This document shows positions 42,771-51,769 of a stretch of DNA of 64,000 bases, one piece after another (position 1 is the first letter of the stretch; each line of letters begins with the position of its first letter). A program made the position numbers and the translations under genes. This stretch comes from VRUE01 sp963807425 (GTDB taxonomy: Bacteria; Actinomycetota; Thermoleophilia; Solirubrobacterales; 70-9): NCBI GenBank assembly GCA_963807425.1, contig CAWEBZ010000012.1, forward strand, positions 558,001 through 622,000, read 5' to 3'. The notes beneath the pieces are model-generated. The model was not told where the DNA came from. It did not search any database and saw only the letters and a program-made list of their open reading frames with translations.

Positions 42771-43762
42771 AGCACGCAACGCTGCTCGTCGCCTTCTCGG
42801 TGCTGCTCGGGGGAGCGGCGCTGCTCGGTGCCGGTCCGAGCGCCGCCGTCGGTCCCTACCCCGACCTCGGCTCCTGCCCGGTCTTCCCCGACCCGCCCGC
42901 GGACCTTCCGGCCAACGCTCCCTCGCTACCGAACCAGGCTGCCTGGAACCAGGACATCTCGAAGACGCCCGTCGCCGCCAACTCAGCCGCGGTTATCTCC
43001 TACATCAACGCCAACGGAGGTGACCACCTCCACCCTGACTTTGGCTCACCCCGCGAATACGGCTTCCCCTACGCGGTCGTCAGCGCCGGCCAGCGCAAGC
43101 TGCCGATTCGCTACACCGCCTACGGCAGCGAGAGCGACCGCGGGCCGTTCCCAGTGCCAAAGGGGGCGCCGGTCGAGGGTGGCCAGGGCAGCGACGGGGA
43201 CCGCCACGTGCTGGTCGTCGACCGCTCCAGCTGCGTCCTCTACGAGCTCTACAGGAGCTTCTTCCAGGGCGGCGGAGGCGCACACTGGAATGCTGACTCG
43301 GGAGCCCGCTGGGACTTGAACTCGACCGCCGGCCGTCCCGACTCCTGGACCTCCGCCGACGCCGCCGGCCTGCCGATCTTCCCCGGCCTGGTCCGCTACG
43401 ACGAGGTCGCCGCGGGACAGCTGGACCACGCGATTCGGGTCACCTTCGAGAGCACCCGCGACGCTTGGGTCCACCCCGCCTCGCACTGCGCCGGCGACAC
43501 CTCGAGCGCCAACGCTCCGGCGATGGGCACACGGCTGCGGCTCAAGGTCGGCTACGGCCTCGGCGGCTTCAGCGGCGGCGCCAAGACGATCGCCGAAGCA
43601 TTGAAGCGCTACGGGATGATCGTCGCCGACAACGGCTCGAACTGGTTCTTCAGCGGCAGCAGCGATCGCCGCTGGGACGACGAGAACCTGAACCAGCTGA
43701 AGCAGATCCCCGGCAGCGCCTTCCAGGTGGTGCGCAGTGCCGCACGAGCGCACGTCTGTTAG
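42767..43762 (+). CDS. Secreted protein of unknown function
   Basis: 331 aa from GTG 42767. Signal peptide (1-27, ending SAAV), then a conserved-looking secreted domain: NQDISKTPVAANSAAVISYI, DGDRHVLVVDRSSCVLYELY, WTSADAAGLPIFPGLVRYDE, HAIRVTFESTR and KRYGMIVADNGSNWFFSG. I recall similar actinobacterial exported proteins without a named reaction. The conserved His/Asp/Arg could form an active site; none is assigned. Confidence 0.75.
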   Translation: MKHATLLVAFSVLLGGAALLGAGPSAAVGPYPDLGSCPVFPDPPADLPANAPSLPNQAAWNQDISKTPVAANSAAVISYINANGGDHLHPDFGSPREYGFPYAVVSAGQRKLPIRYTAYGSESDRGPFPVPKGAPVEGGQGSDGDRHVLVVDRSSCVLYELYRSFFQGGGGAHWNADSGARWDLNSTAGRPDSWTSADAAGLPIFPGLVRYDEVAAGQLDHAIRVTFESTRDAWVHPASHCAGDTSSANAPAMGTRLRLKVGYGLGGFSGGAKTIAEALKRYGMIVADNGSNWFFSGSSDRRWDDENLNQLKQIPGSAFQVVRSAARAHVC

Positions 43763-44361
43763 TCACCGAGTCGAATATGGCGGAACCCCGCCCGCAGCCG
43801 CGAGCTCAGTTCCGCCACCGCTTCGCCGTCCTCGTCCTCGGAGCGCCCGCTGATCAGCACCACCTCGGTGGCGGGGAAGCTCTGCAGCTGGTCCTCGACC
43901 GCCTGCACGACGTCCTCGTCGCCCACCCGGGCATCCGCCGCGATCCCCGCCTTGGCCAGCGCCGCAATGGTGGCGACCAGGCTCTGCTGCGCCCCGTGCC
44001 GGGCCGACTCGACGTCGGATGCCCAGCGGTCGAGGAAGCCGATCCTGGCCGGCACCAGCACCCGCACCTCCTCGCTCTCCCCAGCCTCGCGGAGCTCGGC
44101 CGCAGCCGCGATCCGCGCCACGTCGGCGGGATCCTCGATCGCGGTCGTGGCGACGAGGAGAACGTGACGACGGCGGTCCGCCGCCGGAGCCGACACGATC
44201 GGGCCCAGGGGCCTTGCCCGCGCCGCGATCGCGAGGATCGACACCGTGACGAGGGCACCCACAGCAACGCCAACCCCCGGCCCGCCGGTCAGGAAGGCCG
44301 CGACGATCGGAACCACGATGACAGCGACGATCAGCGGCAGCTTCCATGGAGCCATATGCAA
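43759..44361 (-). CDS. Membrane-anchored UspA-like protein
   Basis: 200 aa. Two N-terminal hydrophobic segments (LPLIVAVIVVPIVAAFL; VGVAVGALVTVSILAIAA) precede a ~130-aa alpha/beta domain: RRHVLLVATTAIEDPAD, VRVLVPARIGFLDRWASD, ADARVGDEDVVQAVEDQL and FPATEVVLISGRSEDED, which follows the strand-helix order of universal stress proteins, though the GxxG nucleotide loop is not obvious. Start ATG 44361 or 44355. Overlaps the convergent gene by four bases. Confidence 0.7.
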   Translation of the reverse strand: MHMAPWKLPLIVAVIVVPIVAAFLTGGPGVGVAVGALVTVSILAIAARARPLGPIVSAPAADRRRHVLLVATTAIEDPADVARIAAAAELREAGESEEVRVLVPARIGFLDRWASDVESARHGAQQSLVATIAALAKAGIAADARVGDEDVVQAVEDQLQSFPATEVVLISGRSEDEDGEAVAELSSRLRAGFRHIRLGD

Positions 44362-44425
44362 AGGCTGGCACGCGGCGACCCCCGAAGGGGACGCCGCGAC
44401 CGTAACTCAGGCCATTGCCGCCGGC

Positions 44426-44560
44426 CTAGACACGTCGGGTGCGTATCCGGGGCAGCAACAGCATTGCCAGCCCGATCAGGATCACGATGATCCCAAGTAT
44501 GTAGTTGACGAGAAGCGCCAACACGATCCCGATCACAATCAGCACTATTGATAGCTCCAT
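44426..44560 (-). CDS. 44-aa membrane peptide
   Basis: ATG 44560 encodes MELSIVLIVIGIVLALLVNY then ILGIIVILIGLAMLLLP and RIRTRRV: two hydrophobic stretches and a basic end. Small proteins of this design are common beside stress genes. No strong ribosome site, so confidence is moderate. Confidence 0.5.
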   Translation of the reverse strand: MELSIVLIVIGIVLALLVNYILGIIVILIGLAMLLLPRIRTRRV

Positions 44561-44755
44561 GGCCCATGGGTACCCCCGGCCTGGAAAATAAAACCCGAGG
44601 TTCAGCCGCGGGTGCCGCCCCCCTTGGCGAGGAACGCCCAGGGAGGCCTAGTTGATGGCGACCAGCTACCTGGGTCGCCCCTGAGAAATCCGCCGTTCTC
44701 CCGTTGTTGGCCTGAGTCTCGATCTAAGAATTTCCCGCGGTGGTGGGTGCCGGTG

Positions 44756-44779
44756 GTTTGGTCCTCGCCAAATGGGTAG
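44756..44779 (+). promoter_or_regulatory. Possible stress-sigma (SigB/SigF-like) promoter
   Basis: GTTT at 44756-44759 and GGGTAG at 44774-44779 with 14 bases between resemble the GTTT-N14-16-GGGTAT promoters of general-stress sigma factors. It would drive the small-membrane-protein operon starting at 44896. The last base deviates. Region 44561-44895 otherwise holds no gene. Confidence 0.4.
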
Positions 44780-44895
44780 GAAAGTCGATCAGGTGAGAGG
44801 TTGAGGTTGACGGTTGCGTTGCACGGCTCTCTGAGCTCAAGGGCGACGCGGGCCGGTTGCAGTTGCCGCCGCCCTAACGAAAAGGGGAGAAATAG

Positions 44896-45276
44896 ATGTC
44901 CACTGTGTTGATCGTTGTCATCGTGTTCGTCATTCTGGCCCTGGCCGCTGGCGTGGTCGCGCTCGCCCGGCGTGCGAAAGAGCGGCGGCGCCTCGAAAGA
45001 GAGCGATTGGCCGAACAGGCGGAGTCCCACCGCGAGGAGGCACAGACCCGGGCCTCCAAGGCGACCAGCCTCTCCGAGGAGGAGCAGGCCAAGCGGGCCG
45101 AGGCCACAAAGGAGGCTGAGGCGGCCAAGGTGGCCGAGCAGGTCGCCGAGGAACACCGAAGCCGCGCCGACCAACTGGCCGAGGAGTCGGAGGGAGCCGC
45201 CGCGCGCAGCGAGCGCGAGCGCGAGCGCGCCCGTCGCCATGGCCAGAAAGCAGACGAGATCGAGGAGGACCTATGA
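44896..45276 (+). CDS. Membrane-anchored coiled-coil protein
   Basis: 126 aa, AAAGGGGAG ribosome site. One N-terminal TM (STVLIVVIVFVILALAAGVVAL) followed by ~100 residues of charged heptad-like helix (RRAKERRRLERERLAEQAES ... EEEQAKRAEATKEAEAAKV). Low-complexity Glu/Ala/Arg. Probably a bitopic protein with a cytosolic coiled coil. First gene of a run of four small membrane proteins on the same strand. Confidence 0.75.
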   Translation: MSTVLIVVIVFVILALAAGVVALARRAKERRRLERERLAEQAESHREEAQTRASKATSLSEEEQAKRAEATKEAEAAKVAEQVAEEHRSRADQLAEESEGAAARSERERERARRHGQKADEIEEDL

Positions 45277-45307
45277 ACCACGACCACCCGGTCCGAAAGG
45301 CGGACCG

Positions 45308-45550
45308 ATGCTAATCGCCGGCGTAATTGCCCTCTGCATCCTGCTCGCGATCCTTGGCTTCTTGCTGCCGCGGCTCTCCGACCATGCCCGACGAGGTGCC
45401 GACAAGGGCTTCTCGGCCGGCGCCAGGGCGGGCTCAAAGGCCCCGGGACCGATCGGCCGCCTGCTCTCGAAATCGTTCGGCACCTCCCAGCGCGCCGCCG
45501 ACAAGAGTCATACCGCCGGAAAGAAGGCGCGTTTCAAGTCGCCGTTCTGA
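45308..45550 (+). CDS. 80-aa membrane protein
   Basis: ATG 45308 is chosen over longer frames because a TM begins at once (LIAGVIALCILLAILGFLLP), followed by a basic Gly/Ala/Ser/Lys-rich cytosolic tail (RRGADKGFSAGARAGSKAPG ... SHTAGKKARFKSPF). AGGCGGA just upstream may serve as ribosome site. Unknown function; second gene of the small-protein run. Confidence 0.65.
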   Translation: MLIAGVIALCILLAILGFLLPRLSDHARRGADKGFSAGARAGSKAPGPIGRLLSKSFGTSQRAADKSHTAGKKARFKSPF

Positions 45551-45605
45551 GTCCTCCTCCTGCACTTTCCCACTAAACAAACGCAAACCCGGACAAGGAG
45601 CTCAA

Positions 45606-45680
45606 TTGAGCATCGTAGGAATTCTCATAGTCATCATCCTGATCCTGCTCGCCATCTATCTCTTCCGTCGGGTCTTCTAG
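45606..45680 (+). CDS. 24-aa single-TM peptide
   Basis: TTG 45606 with AAGGAG nine bases ahead encodes MSIVGILIVIILILLAIYLF then RRVF. Almost entirely one helix with a basic end. The strong ribosome site and position between two small membrane genes support it. Confidence 0.6.
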   Translation: MSIVGILIVIILILLAIYLFRRVF

Positions 45681-45692
45681 GGGGCGAGGAAT

Positions 45693-45962
45693 ATGACCTT
45701 TGCAGGAAGCATTTTCCTGATCGCGGTGGGCGCGATCCTGCGCTTCGCCACCCATTTCCACGTCAAGGGCCTGGACCTAAAGACGATCGGGGTGATCCTG
45801 ATGATCGTCGGCGTCGTCGGTCTGGTCATCGCAATCTGGCAGTGGGCGGTCTGGTCTCGTCGCTCGAGACAGGCCGAGGTCTTGGTTGACGACCGCCGGG
45901 CGGTGGATGCGAGGTATCAACAGCCGCCGCCCGAGGAGTACCACGGCCAACCGCGGCCCTAA
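45693..45962 (+). CDS. DUF6458-like small membrane protein
   Basis: 89 aa. GSIFLIAVGAILRFATHFHV then GLDLKTIGVILMIVGVVGLV and IAIWQW are two TM segments in the arrangement of the actinobacterial DUF6458 family (GxxIFLIAxGAIL...GLDLxTIGxILMIVG). The tail is polar with RYQQPPPEEYHGQP. Function unknown; last gene of the small-protein run. Confidence 0.75.
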   Translation: MTFAGSIFLIAVGAILRFATHFHVKGLDLKTIGVILMIVGVVGLVIAIWQWAVWSRRSRQAEVLVDDRRAVDARYQQPPPEEYHGQPRP

Positions 45963-46116
45963 GAGGACCGGCCGAGCGAGACTTCAGGAGACTCTTGAAA
46001 TCAAGAAGATCCCCGCGATAGACACGCCGGCGAGCAGAGCGAGTGCGATATCTGTTCGACGTTCCGAATCGGTCATGTGCCTTGTAAACACGACGGACTC
46101 CGAAGCGATGCTGTAA

Positions 46117-46189
46117 CGCCCCCGGCTGGATTCGAACCAGCGACCATCGGCTTAGAAGGCCGGTGCTCTGTCCACTGAGCTACGGGGGC
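46117..46189 (-). tRNA. tRNA-Arg (TCT)
   Basis: Cloverleaf on the minus strand: acceptor GCCCCCG/CGGGGGC, D arm GCTC...GAGC, anticodon loop CTTCTAA (anticodon TCT), T arm GCTGG-TTCGAAT-CCAGC, discriminator G. 73 nt, CCA not encoded. Confidence 0.96.
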
Positions 46190-46242
46190 GGGTGCGCCCT
46201 AGATTAGGCCCTGGCAAGCGGGATCGCGTAGCATCGCCGCCG

Positions 46243-47043
46243 ATGCCGAGCGTCGATGCATCGGGGACGGAGCTGCACTACCTTCGCGCCGGCGAAGGAG
46301 AGCCGATGCTCCTGATCCAGGGGATGAGCGCCACCCACATGACCTGGGGCCGGCCCTTCCTCGACCAGCTCGAGCAGAGCTTCGAGTGCATCGTCTTCGA
46401 CAACCGCGGCATGGGCCTCTCGGGACACGCCGAGCTGCCCTTCACGACCGCCGACCTAGCCGTCGACACCGTCGGGCTGCTCGACACGCTGGAGCTCGAG
46501 AGCGCCCACGTGGTCGGGATCTCGATGGGCGGAATGATCGCCCAGGAGCTGGCCCTCGCCCACCCGGAGCGCATCCGCACCCTCACCATCGGCGCCAGCT
46601 ACTGCGGCGGCCCGGAGGGGACGCTGATGGCCCGCGAGGACCTCGAACTGCTCGGCACCGCCTTCGCCTCTGGCGAGCGCGAACAGGTCTTCCGAGCGAT
46701 GTGGGAGATCAACCTCTCCCCCGGCTTCCGCGAGGACGACAGCCGCTTCGCGCCGTTCGCCGAGATGGCCTCCGCGCTACCCGCTCCGCAAGCGGTGATC
46801 CTGCAGCAGATGCGCGCCTGCGGGGACCACGACACCGCCGACCGGCTGGAGCAGATCTCGCTCCCCACCCTGGTCATCCACGGCGATGCCGACCGCCTGC
46901 TCGGGCCGAACAACGGTCGTGAGATCGCCTCACTGATCCCCGCCCGCCTGGAGATGCTCGAGGGCGTCGGTCACATGTTCTGGTGGGAGCAGCCGGAGCG
47001 CGCCGCCGCACTGATCCGCGAGCACGCCCTCGCCCCGGTCTGA
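46243..47043 (+). CDS. Alpha/beta hydrolase
   Basis: 266 aa. Nucleophile elbow GISMGGM (Ser94), acid in VIHGDADRLLGPNN and His in GVGHMFWWEQPE near the C-terminus. IQGMSATHMTWGRPFLDQL carries the oxyanion strand (the usual HG is QG), and FDNRGMGLSG is typical of the esterase/enol-lactonase group. ATG 46243 matches the family start. Substrate unknown. Confidence 0.87.
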   Translation: MPSVDASGTELHYLRAGEGEPMLLIQGMSATHMTWGRPFLDQLEQSFECIVFDNRGMGLSGHAELPFTTADLAVDTVGLLDTLELESAHVVGISMGGMIAQELALAHPERIRTLTIGASYCGGPEGTLMAREDLELLGTAFASGEREQVFRAMWEINLSPGFREDDSRFAPFAEMASALPAPQAVILQQMRACGDHDTADRLEQISLPTLVIHGDADRLLGPNNGREIASLIPARLEMLEGVGHMFWWEQPERAAALIREHALAPV

Positions 47044-47064
47044 GCCCGGGGCGGGTCTCGCCCC

Positions 47065-49239
47065 TCAGCCGTTGCCGAGCCCGGCGCAGCCAGCCGGGTC
47101 GAGCTTGCCGTTGACCTTGAAGACGAAATCGGGCTGAGGGGTTATGTCGGGCTCTTCGATGATCTGCTCCAGCGCCGGGTCGGTCTTCAGCCAGGCGTAG
47201 ATCGGGTACCAGTAGGGCGAGTCGTAGGCGTCAGTGGTGAACTTGCTGACGATCAGGTAGTCGTAGTCGCCGGCGTTGACCCGGCGGCGGAACTGACGAC
47301 AGGTCGTCGCCAGCCGGTAGGTGCCATCGGGACCCGGTACGCCGATGTACTGGACGTAGTTGTCGAGGTTGGCGCCGTAGAAGCCGTACTGGCCGAAGAA
47401 GATCTCCCCCGAGCCGGCGATTCCGATCCGCTTGTCGTGCTGGCGGTGGGCGAATGCATAGGCGTCCCGCGGCCCGCCTTCCTGCAGGAAGAGCTTCGTA
47501 TTCGTGTAGTGGTGCTTGTAGTACTGGACCTCCTGGGCGCGGCCGAGCACGACAGCGAGCAGCACGATCGCCCCCGCCGCCGCCGTGACCACGGCGCGGC
47601 TGACCTGGCGCCGCGCCCGCAGCAGGCCCAGCCCAGCGGGCGCCCAGACGAAGGCCAGGGTGAGGAAGATCGTGCCGACGAGGTAGCCCGTGTACCAACG
47701 CGGCGTGCTCAACACCGAGATCGCGTAGACGCCGGTGAGGAAGAGCAGGGTCTGCCAGGCGCGGCTATCGGGAGCGCGCAACGGCCGGGCGACCGGCAAC
47801 AGGGTCAGCGCCAGCAGCAGCCCCGGCATCAGGTACCTGGTGTTGGTGAAGAAACCGGTCGGAGAGCCCTCCTGGCCGGCCGCGGTCAGCGGAGTGACGA
47901 CGTAGACCGCGGCGGTAAGCAGGGCCGCGCCGGCCACCACCCGCAGGATCTGGTTGCGGGAGCGGACCACGATGTAGATCGCCGCGGCCACCCCGACGAT
48001 CAGAATCAGCGGCCAGATCGGTCCAAGCGCGTTGTCGAGCTGGGGGAAGAACCACTTGCGATAGATCGCCGGCTCGAAGAGGTAGTCGGCGACGGAGAAG
48101 CGCGGCCGTGGATCGAGCGGCATCTGGTCGGGGCGCGGCAGGTTGAGCGGCCCCCAGCCGAGCTGCGGGATCGGGTTGCCGCCCGTGTGGATCGCGGCCC
48201 GCACGTACCAGTAGCCGCCAACGACGAAGGCGGGGACGCCGATCGCCGCCGCGGTCATCAGCCGTCGCCCGGCCCCGCTGACGACGACCATGCCGACGGC
48301 GATCGCCCCGACCGGCGCCAGCAGCGGCAGCTTCACCGAGATCGCGAGACCGGCGGCGATCCCCGCCAGCACCAGCGGCCCTTTGTCGAGCAGGGGGGCG
48401 TCGCGCTCCGGGCGGTCCTGAACCGCCCCGGTCTCCGGTGCGCGGCGCTGGTGGCCGTTAATCAGGAAAGCCGCGAAGGCGAGCAGGAAGGCGAGGCCCA
48501 TGATGTCGTTGCGCCCCTCCCCCGGCTGCGTCTCGATCATCACCCCGGCGGAGAGGACCAGCGCGGCCGCGACCAGCGTCGCCGGGCCGACCTTGTAGGG
48601 GCGGCCGACGGACCAGGCGGCGAGCAGAGCAATCGCCAGCCAGACGAGGTTGATCAGCGGCGAGAGCCAGTCGCTCTTGAAGAGGACGATCCCGGCGCCG
48701 TGAACCAGCTCCGAGCTGCCCGGGTAGAACCAGGCCGCCAGGCGCAGCGGGTCGGTGAAGTGGAGGTGGACGATCGAGCCCTCCTGCGCGATCCGTCCCG
48801 AGAACGGCATGTGGTACCAGGTCGTGTCGCCGCCGAACATGCCGACGTCGAGGCTCTGCTGGACCGGGAAGGTCCACTCGGCGACAACCCAGGAGGCGAC
48901 TCCCAGCGCGATCAGCAGGGCGGCGGTCTGGACCTGCGGCGCGCTGACCTCGCGACCCTCGCTGGAGGCCATCCACCAGCCCAGCAGCGCCGCCCCGAGT
49001 CCGATCCCGATGCAGCCGAAGATCGTCCAACCGAGGGTGAGGATGCTGAGCGTCCCCAGCAGCTGCAGAGCGAGGATCAGCAGCGCCGTGGCGATCGTCG
49101 CGTCGGCGAGGCGGGCGAGCGCACCGGAGAACTCGGGCACGATCCAGCGCCGCAGCCAGTAGGCGCCGAGCCCGAGGGCCGAGACGATGCCGATGACGGC
49201 GAGGCAGCCGCCGATGTAAGAGCCGAGGGAGGGGGTCAC
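47065..49239 (-). CDS. Large multi-pass membrane protein, GT-C glycosyltransferase-like
   Basis: 724 aa with about 13 hydrophobic segments and a long extracytoplasmic C-terminal part. An early loop contains GGDTTWYHMPFSGRIAQEGS, whose Asp and position after TM2-3 fit the catalytic loop of GT-C transferases (dolichyl-phosphate-mannose type). The region after (LAAWFYPGSSELVHGAGIVL) is also typical. The C-terminal soluble part includes KRIGIAGSGEIFFGQYGFYG and a WYPIYAWLKTDPALEQI tail. Polyprenyl-phosphosugar donor is likely but unproven. Confidence 0.7.
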   Translation of the reverse strand: MTPSLGSYIGGCLAVIGIVSALGLGAYWLRRWIVPEFSGALARLADATIATALLILALQLLGTLSILTLGWTIFGCIGIGLGAALLGWWMASSEGREVSAPQVQTAALLIALGVASWVVAEWTFPVQQSLDVGMFGGDTTWYHMPFSGRIAQEGSIVHLHFTDPLRLAAWFYPGSSELVHGAGIVLFKSDWLSPLINLVWLAIALLAAWSVGRPYKVGPATLVAAALVLSAGVMIETQPGEGRNDIMGLAFLLAFAAFLINGHQRRAPETGAVQDRPERDAPLLDKGPLVLAGIAAGLAISVKLPLLAPVGAIAVGMVVVSGAGRRLMTAAAIGVPAFVVGGYWYVRAAIHTGGNPIPQLGWGPLNLPRPDQMPLDPRPRFSVADYLFEPAIYRKWFFPQLDNALGPIWPLILIVGVAAAIYIVVRSRNQILRVVAGAALLTAAVYVVTPLTAAGQEGSPTGFFTNTRYLMPGLLLALTLLPVARPLRAPDSRAWQTLLFLTGVYAISVLSTPRWYTGYLVGTIFLTLAFVWAPAGLGLLRARRQVSRAVVTAAAGAIVLLAVVLGRAQEVQYYKHHYTNTKLFLQEGGPRDAYAFAHRQHDKRIGIAGSGEIFFGQYGFYGANLDNYVQYIGVPGPDGTYRLATTCRQFRRRVNAGDYDYLIVSKFTTDAYDSPYWYPIYAWLKTDPALEQIIEEPDITPQPDFVFKVNGKLDPAGCAGLGNG

Positions 49240-49276
49240 CGGCGCGAGATGCTAGTCGGAGCGCCGGGCGTGCGGC

Positions 49277-49954
49277 TTAGGAGGAGACGGCTGGAATGCG
49301 ACAGGAGACGCCGGTTCCGGCGAGGCCGCAGTAGCCGTTCGGCACCTTGTGCAGGTACTGCTGGTGGTAGTCCTCGGCGTAGTAGAACGGCGCCGCTGGC
49401 TCGACCTCGGTCGTGACCGGCTCGTGCCCGGCGGCGCGCAGCGCTTCGTCGTAGCTGCGCAGCGCCATCTCCGCCGTCGCCTTCTGGGCGTCGTTGGCGA
49501 AGTAGATCCCGGAGCGGTACTGGGTACCGACGTCGTTTCCCTGACGCATGCCCTGGGTCGGGTCGTGCTCCTCGAAGAAGACCTTGAGCAGGTCGGCGTA
49601 GGAGACCTTGGCGGGGTCGTAGGCGACCAGCACCGCCTCGGCGTGGCCGGTCTTGCCGCTGCAGACCTCCTCGTAGGTTGGATTGGGCGTGGTCCCGTTC
49701 ATGTATCCGACCGCCGTCGAGTAGACGCCGTCTAGGCCCCAGAAAAGGCGCTCCGCCCCCCAGAAGCAGCCGAGCGCGAAGTACGCCGTCTCGATCCCCT
49801 CCGGGAACGGCGGCTTCAATGGCGTGTCCAGCACCGCGTGCCGCTCGGGCACCTCGAAGGCCGGCTCGCTGCGCCCCGGCAGCGCCTCCTCGGGCGCCGG
49901 CAACCGCGTCTTCTCCGGGGAGAGGGACATCATCAGCTTGCCAAGCCGGTTCAC
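49277..49954 (-). CDS. msrA: Peptide methionine sulfoxide reductase MsrA
   Basis: 225 aa. The catalytic motif GCFWGAE has Cys63; YMNGTTPNPTYEEVCSGKTG and FFEEHDPTQGMRQGNDVGTQ then YRSGIYF are the family signatures, as is YYAEDYHQQYL. A further Cys (GYCGLAGTGVSC) near the end can act as resolving Cys. The enzyme repairs Met-S-oxide using thioredoxin. N-terminal ~40 residues precede the core; a Met at residue 8 is an alternative start. Confidence 0.95.
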   Translation of the reverse strand: MNRLGKLMMSLSPEKTRLPAPEEALPGRSEPAFEVPERHAVLDTPLKPPFPEGIETAYFALGCFWGAERLFWGLDGVYSTAVGYMNGTTPNPTYEEVCSGKTGHAEAVLVAYDPAKVSYADLLKVFFEEHDPTQGMRQGNDVGTQYRSGIYFANDAQKATAEMALRSYDEALRAAGHEPVTTEVEPAAPFYYAEDYHQQYLHKVPNGYCGLAGTGVSCRIPAVSS

Positions 49955-49986
49955 GGCGTTGACGTTACCGGCCCAACGAGCTCGGC

Positions 49987-50922
49987 TCAGACCGCCGGCT
50001 GCGCCTCGAACGAGTAACTGACGCCGGTCAGCTCTTCCGAGACCGACCAGAGGCGTTCAGCGGTCTCCTCACTACGGGCGGCGCGGGCCGGCCTCTCGAT
50101 CGTCGGGTGACCGCCGTGCCCCTGGAACCCGTCCGGGCCGATGAAAAGGCCGCCATCCAGGTTGGGCCGGGTCGCTGCGTAAAGCAGCGGCAGCACACCC
50201 ATCTCAGGGCTCTGTGCAAAAAGGCGGTTGGTGAGGACCATCACCGCCCGGTCGAGGGCCGGTGGCGCTGCCGACTGCAGGTTGGTCGCCGCATAGCCAG
50301 GGTGGGCGGCGAGGCTGGCGACCGTCGATCCCGCTGCGCGCAGCCGGCGCTCCAGCTCGAGTGCGAAGAGGACGTTGGCGAGCTTCGCCTGGCCGTAGGC
50401 GCGCCAGCGCCGGTAGCGGCGCTCGGCCTGCAGGTCGTTGAAGCGAATCCGCCCGTAGCGGTGCGCGGCGCTGCTGACGGTGACGACGCGAGCATCCTCG
50501 CGGCCCTCCATCCGGCCGAGCAGCAGACCGGTGAGGGCGAAGTGACCGAGGTGGTTGGTGCCAAGCTGAAGCTCGAAGCCGTCGGCCGTGCGGCGCTGCG
50601 GCGGCGCCATCACACCGGCGTTGTTGATCAGCAGGTCGAGGGTCCCGCGCTCGCTGCCGAAGCGCTCGGCGAAAGCGCGAACCGACGCGAGGTCAGCAAG
50701 GTCCAACTCCCACGGCGTGACCGCCGCGCCCGGAACGTCCTCACGGATCGACCCGACTGCCCCGTCGCCCTTCTCGGCATCGCGGCAGGCGAGGACGACC
50801 TCCGCCCCGGCCCGTGCCAGCTCACGCGCAGCGACCAGACCCAGGCCACTGTTGGCACCAGTCACCACGGCGGTCCGCCCCGCTTGGTCGGGAATCTGCT
50901 CGGCTGTCCACTTCTCGCTCAT
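49987..50922 (-). CDS. Short-chain dehydrogenase/reductase (retinol-dehydrogenase-like)
   Basis: 311 aa from ATG 50922. TAVVTGANSGLGLVAARELA is the Rossmann TGxxxGxG, LDLLINNAGVMAPP the NNAG motif, and VVTVSSAAHRYG with YGQAKLANVLFA gives Ser-Tyr-Lys. The overall pattern is that of RDH/WWOX-like SDRs. It is divergent from the TetR gene at 51048; the 125-bp gap likely holds shared control sites. Confidence 0.88.
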   Translation of the reverse strand: MSEKWTAEQIPDQAGRTAVVTGANSGLGLVAARELARAGAEVVLACRDAEKGDGAVGSIREDVPGAAVTPWELDLADLASVRAFAERFGSERGTLDLLINNAGVMAPPQRRTADGFELQLGTNHLGHFALTGLLLGRMEGREDARVVTVSSAAHRYGRIRFNDLQAERRYRRWRAYGQAKLANVLFALELERRLRAAGSTVASLAAHPGYAATNLQSAAPPALDRAVMVLTNRLFAQSPEMGVLPLLYAATRPNLDGGLFIGPDGFQGHGGHPTIERPARAARSEETAERLWSVSEELTGVSYSFEAQPAV

Positions 50923-51047
50923 CCGCCGCCTCCTCTGGGGTGTCTGACCTAACCCCTCAATACGGCGGTCGAGGTCAGACACGGTTGCTATCTGCCCGAC
51001 AATATATGTGAATCTCTCTTACTTTGCTCACCAACTAGAGTCGACCC

Positions 51048-51683
51048 ATGCCAAAGCTCCAGCGCAGAGCCTCCTACCACCACGGCGACCTGCCGGCAGC
51101 GCTGATCGACGCAAGCTTCGAGCTGATCGCCGAGAACGGCGTCCACGGCTTCTCGCTCGCCGAAGCGGCTCGCCGTACCGGGGTCAGCATCTCCGCTCCC
51201 TATCGCCACTTCGCCGATCGCGAGGAGCTCCTGGTCGCCTGCGCGGTCGTCGCCTGCGAAGAGCTGAAGAACCGCTTCGACCCAGCACTGGCCAGCAAGG
51301 AGACGCCCGCCGAGAAGCTTGCCGCCGCCAGTGCCACCTACGTGCGCTTCGCCGCCGAGCGCCGGCCGATGTTCGAGGTCCTCTACAGCGCCGGCCTCGA
51401 CAAGGCCAAGCATCCCCGCCTTGCCGAGGCAGCGGCCGGGCTCTACCTGCCGGTCACCGAGATTGCCCTCCACCTCACTCCGGACGGCGACGAAGAAGAC
51501 GCCGGAATCCTTGTCCAGGCGGTTACAGGCCTCGCCCAGGGCTACGCGACGATGCTCGTCGAGAGCGGCCTCGGCGACTCGAGCGAGATGGTCGCCGTCT
51601 CCTGCGCGCGCGCCGAGGCGGCGACAGCAGCGCTGCTCCGTGGCCGCAGCCTGCTCTTCGCGGCACCGAGCAGCCGCACTTGA
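51048..51683 (+). CDS. TetR-family regulator
   Basis: 211 aa. HTH: AALIDASFELIAENGVHGFS then LAEAARRTGVSISAPYRHFADREELL. The C-terminal part matches the TetR_C_13-like WHG domain (AASATYVRFAAERRPMFEVL). Likely represses the divergent SDR gene and itself; no clear palindrome stands out in the gap, so this is inference from arrangement. Confidence 0.88.
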   Translation: MPKLQRRASYHHGDLPAALIDASFELIAENGVHGFSLAEAARRTGVSISAPYRHFADREELLVACAVVACEELKNRFDPALASKETPAEKLAAASATYVRFAAERRPMFEVLYSAGLDKAKHPRLAEAAAGLYLPVTEIALHLTPDGDEEDAGILVQAVTGLAQGYATMLVESGLGDSSEMVAVSCARAEAATAALLRGRSLLFAAPSSRT

Positions 51684-51769
51684 ATCGCATGGACGCGAAC
51701 GGATAGCGTGCGGCCATCGGCTGCTTCGTAATCCTCTTCGCGCTGATCTCGCCACGGCTGGCGCTCTTC

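Noticed and set aside
47437..49416. 659-codon plus-strand frame opposite the GT-C-like gene
   Set aside because: Low-complexity Asp/Arg/Gln shadow of a GC-rich membrane gene; no domain.
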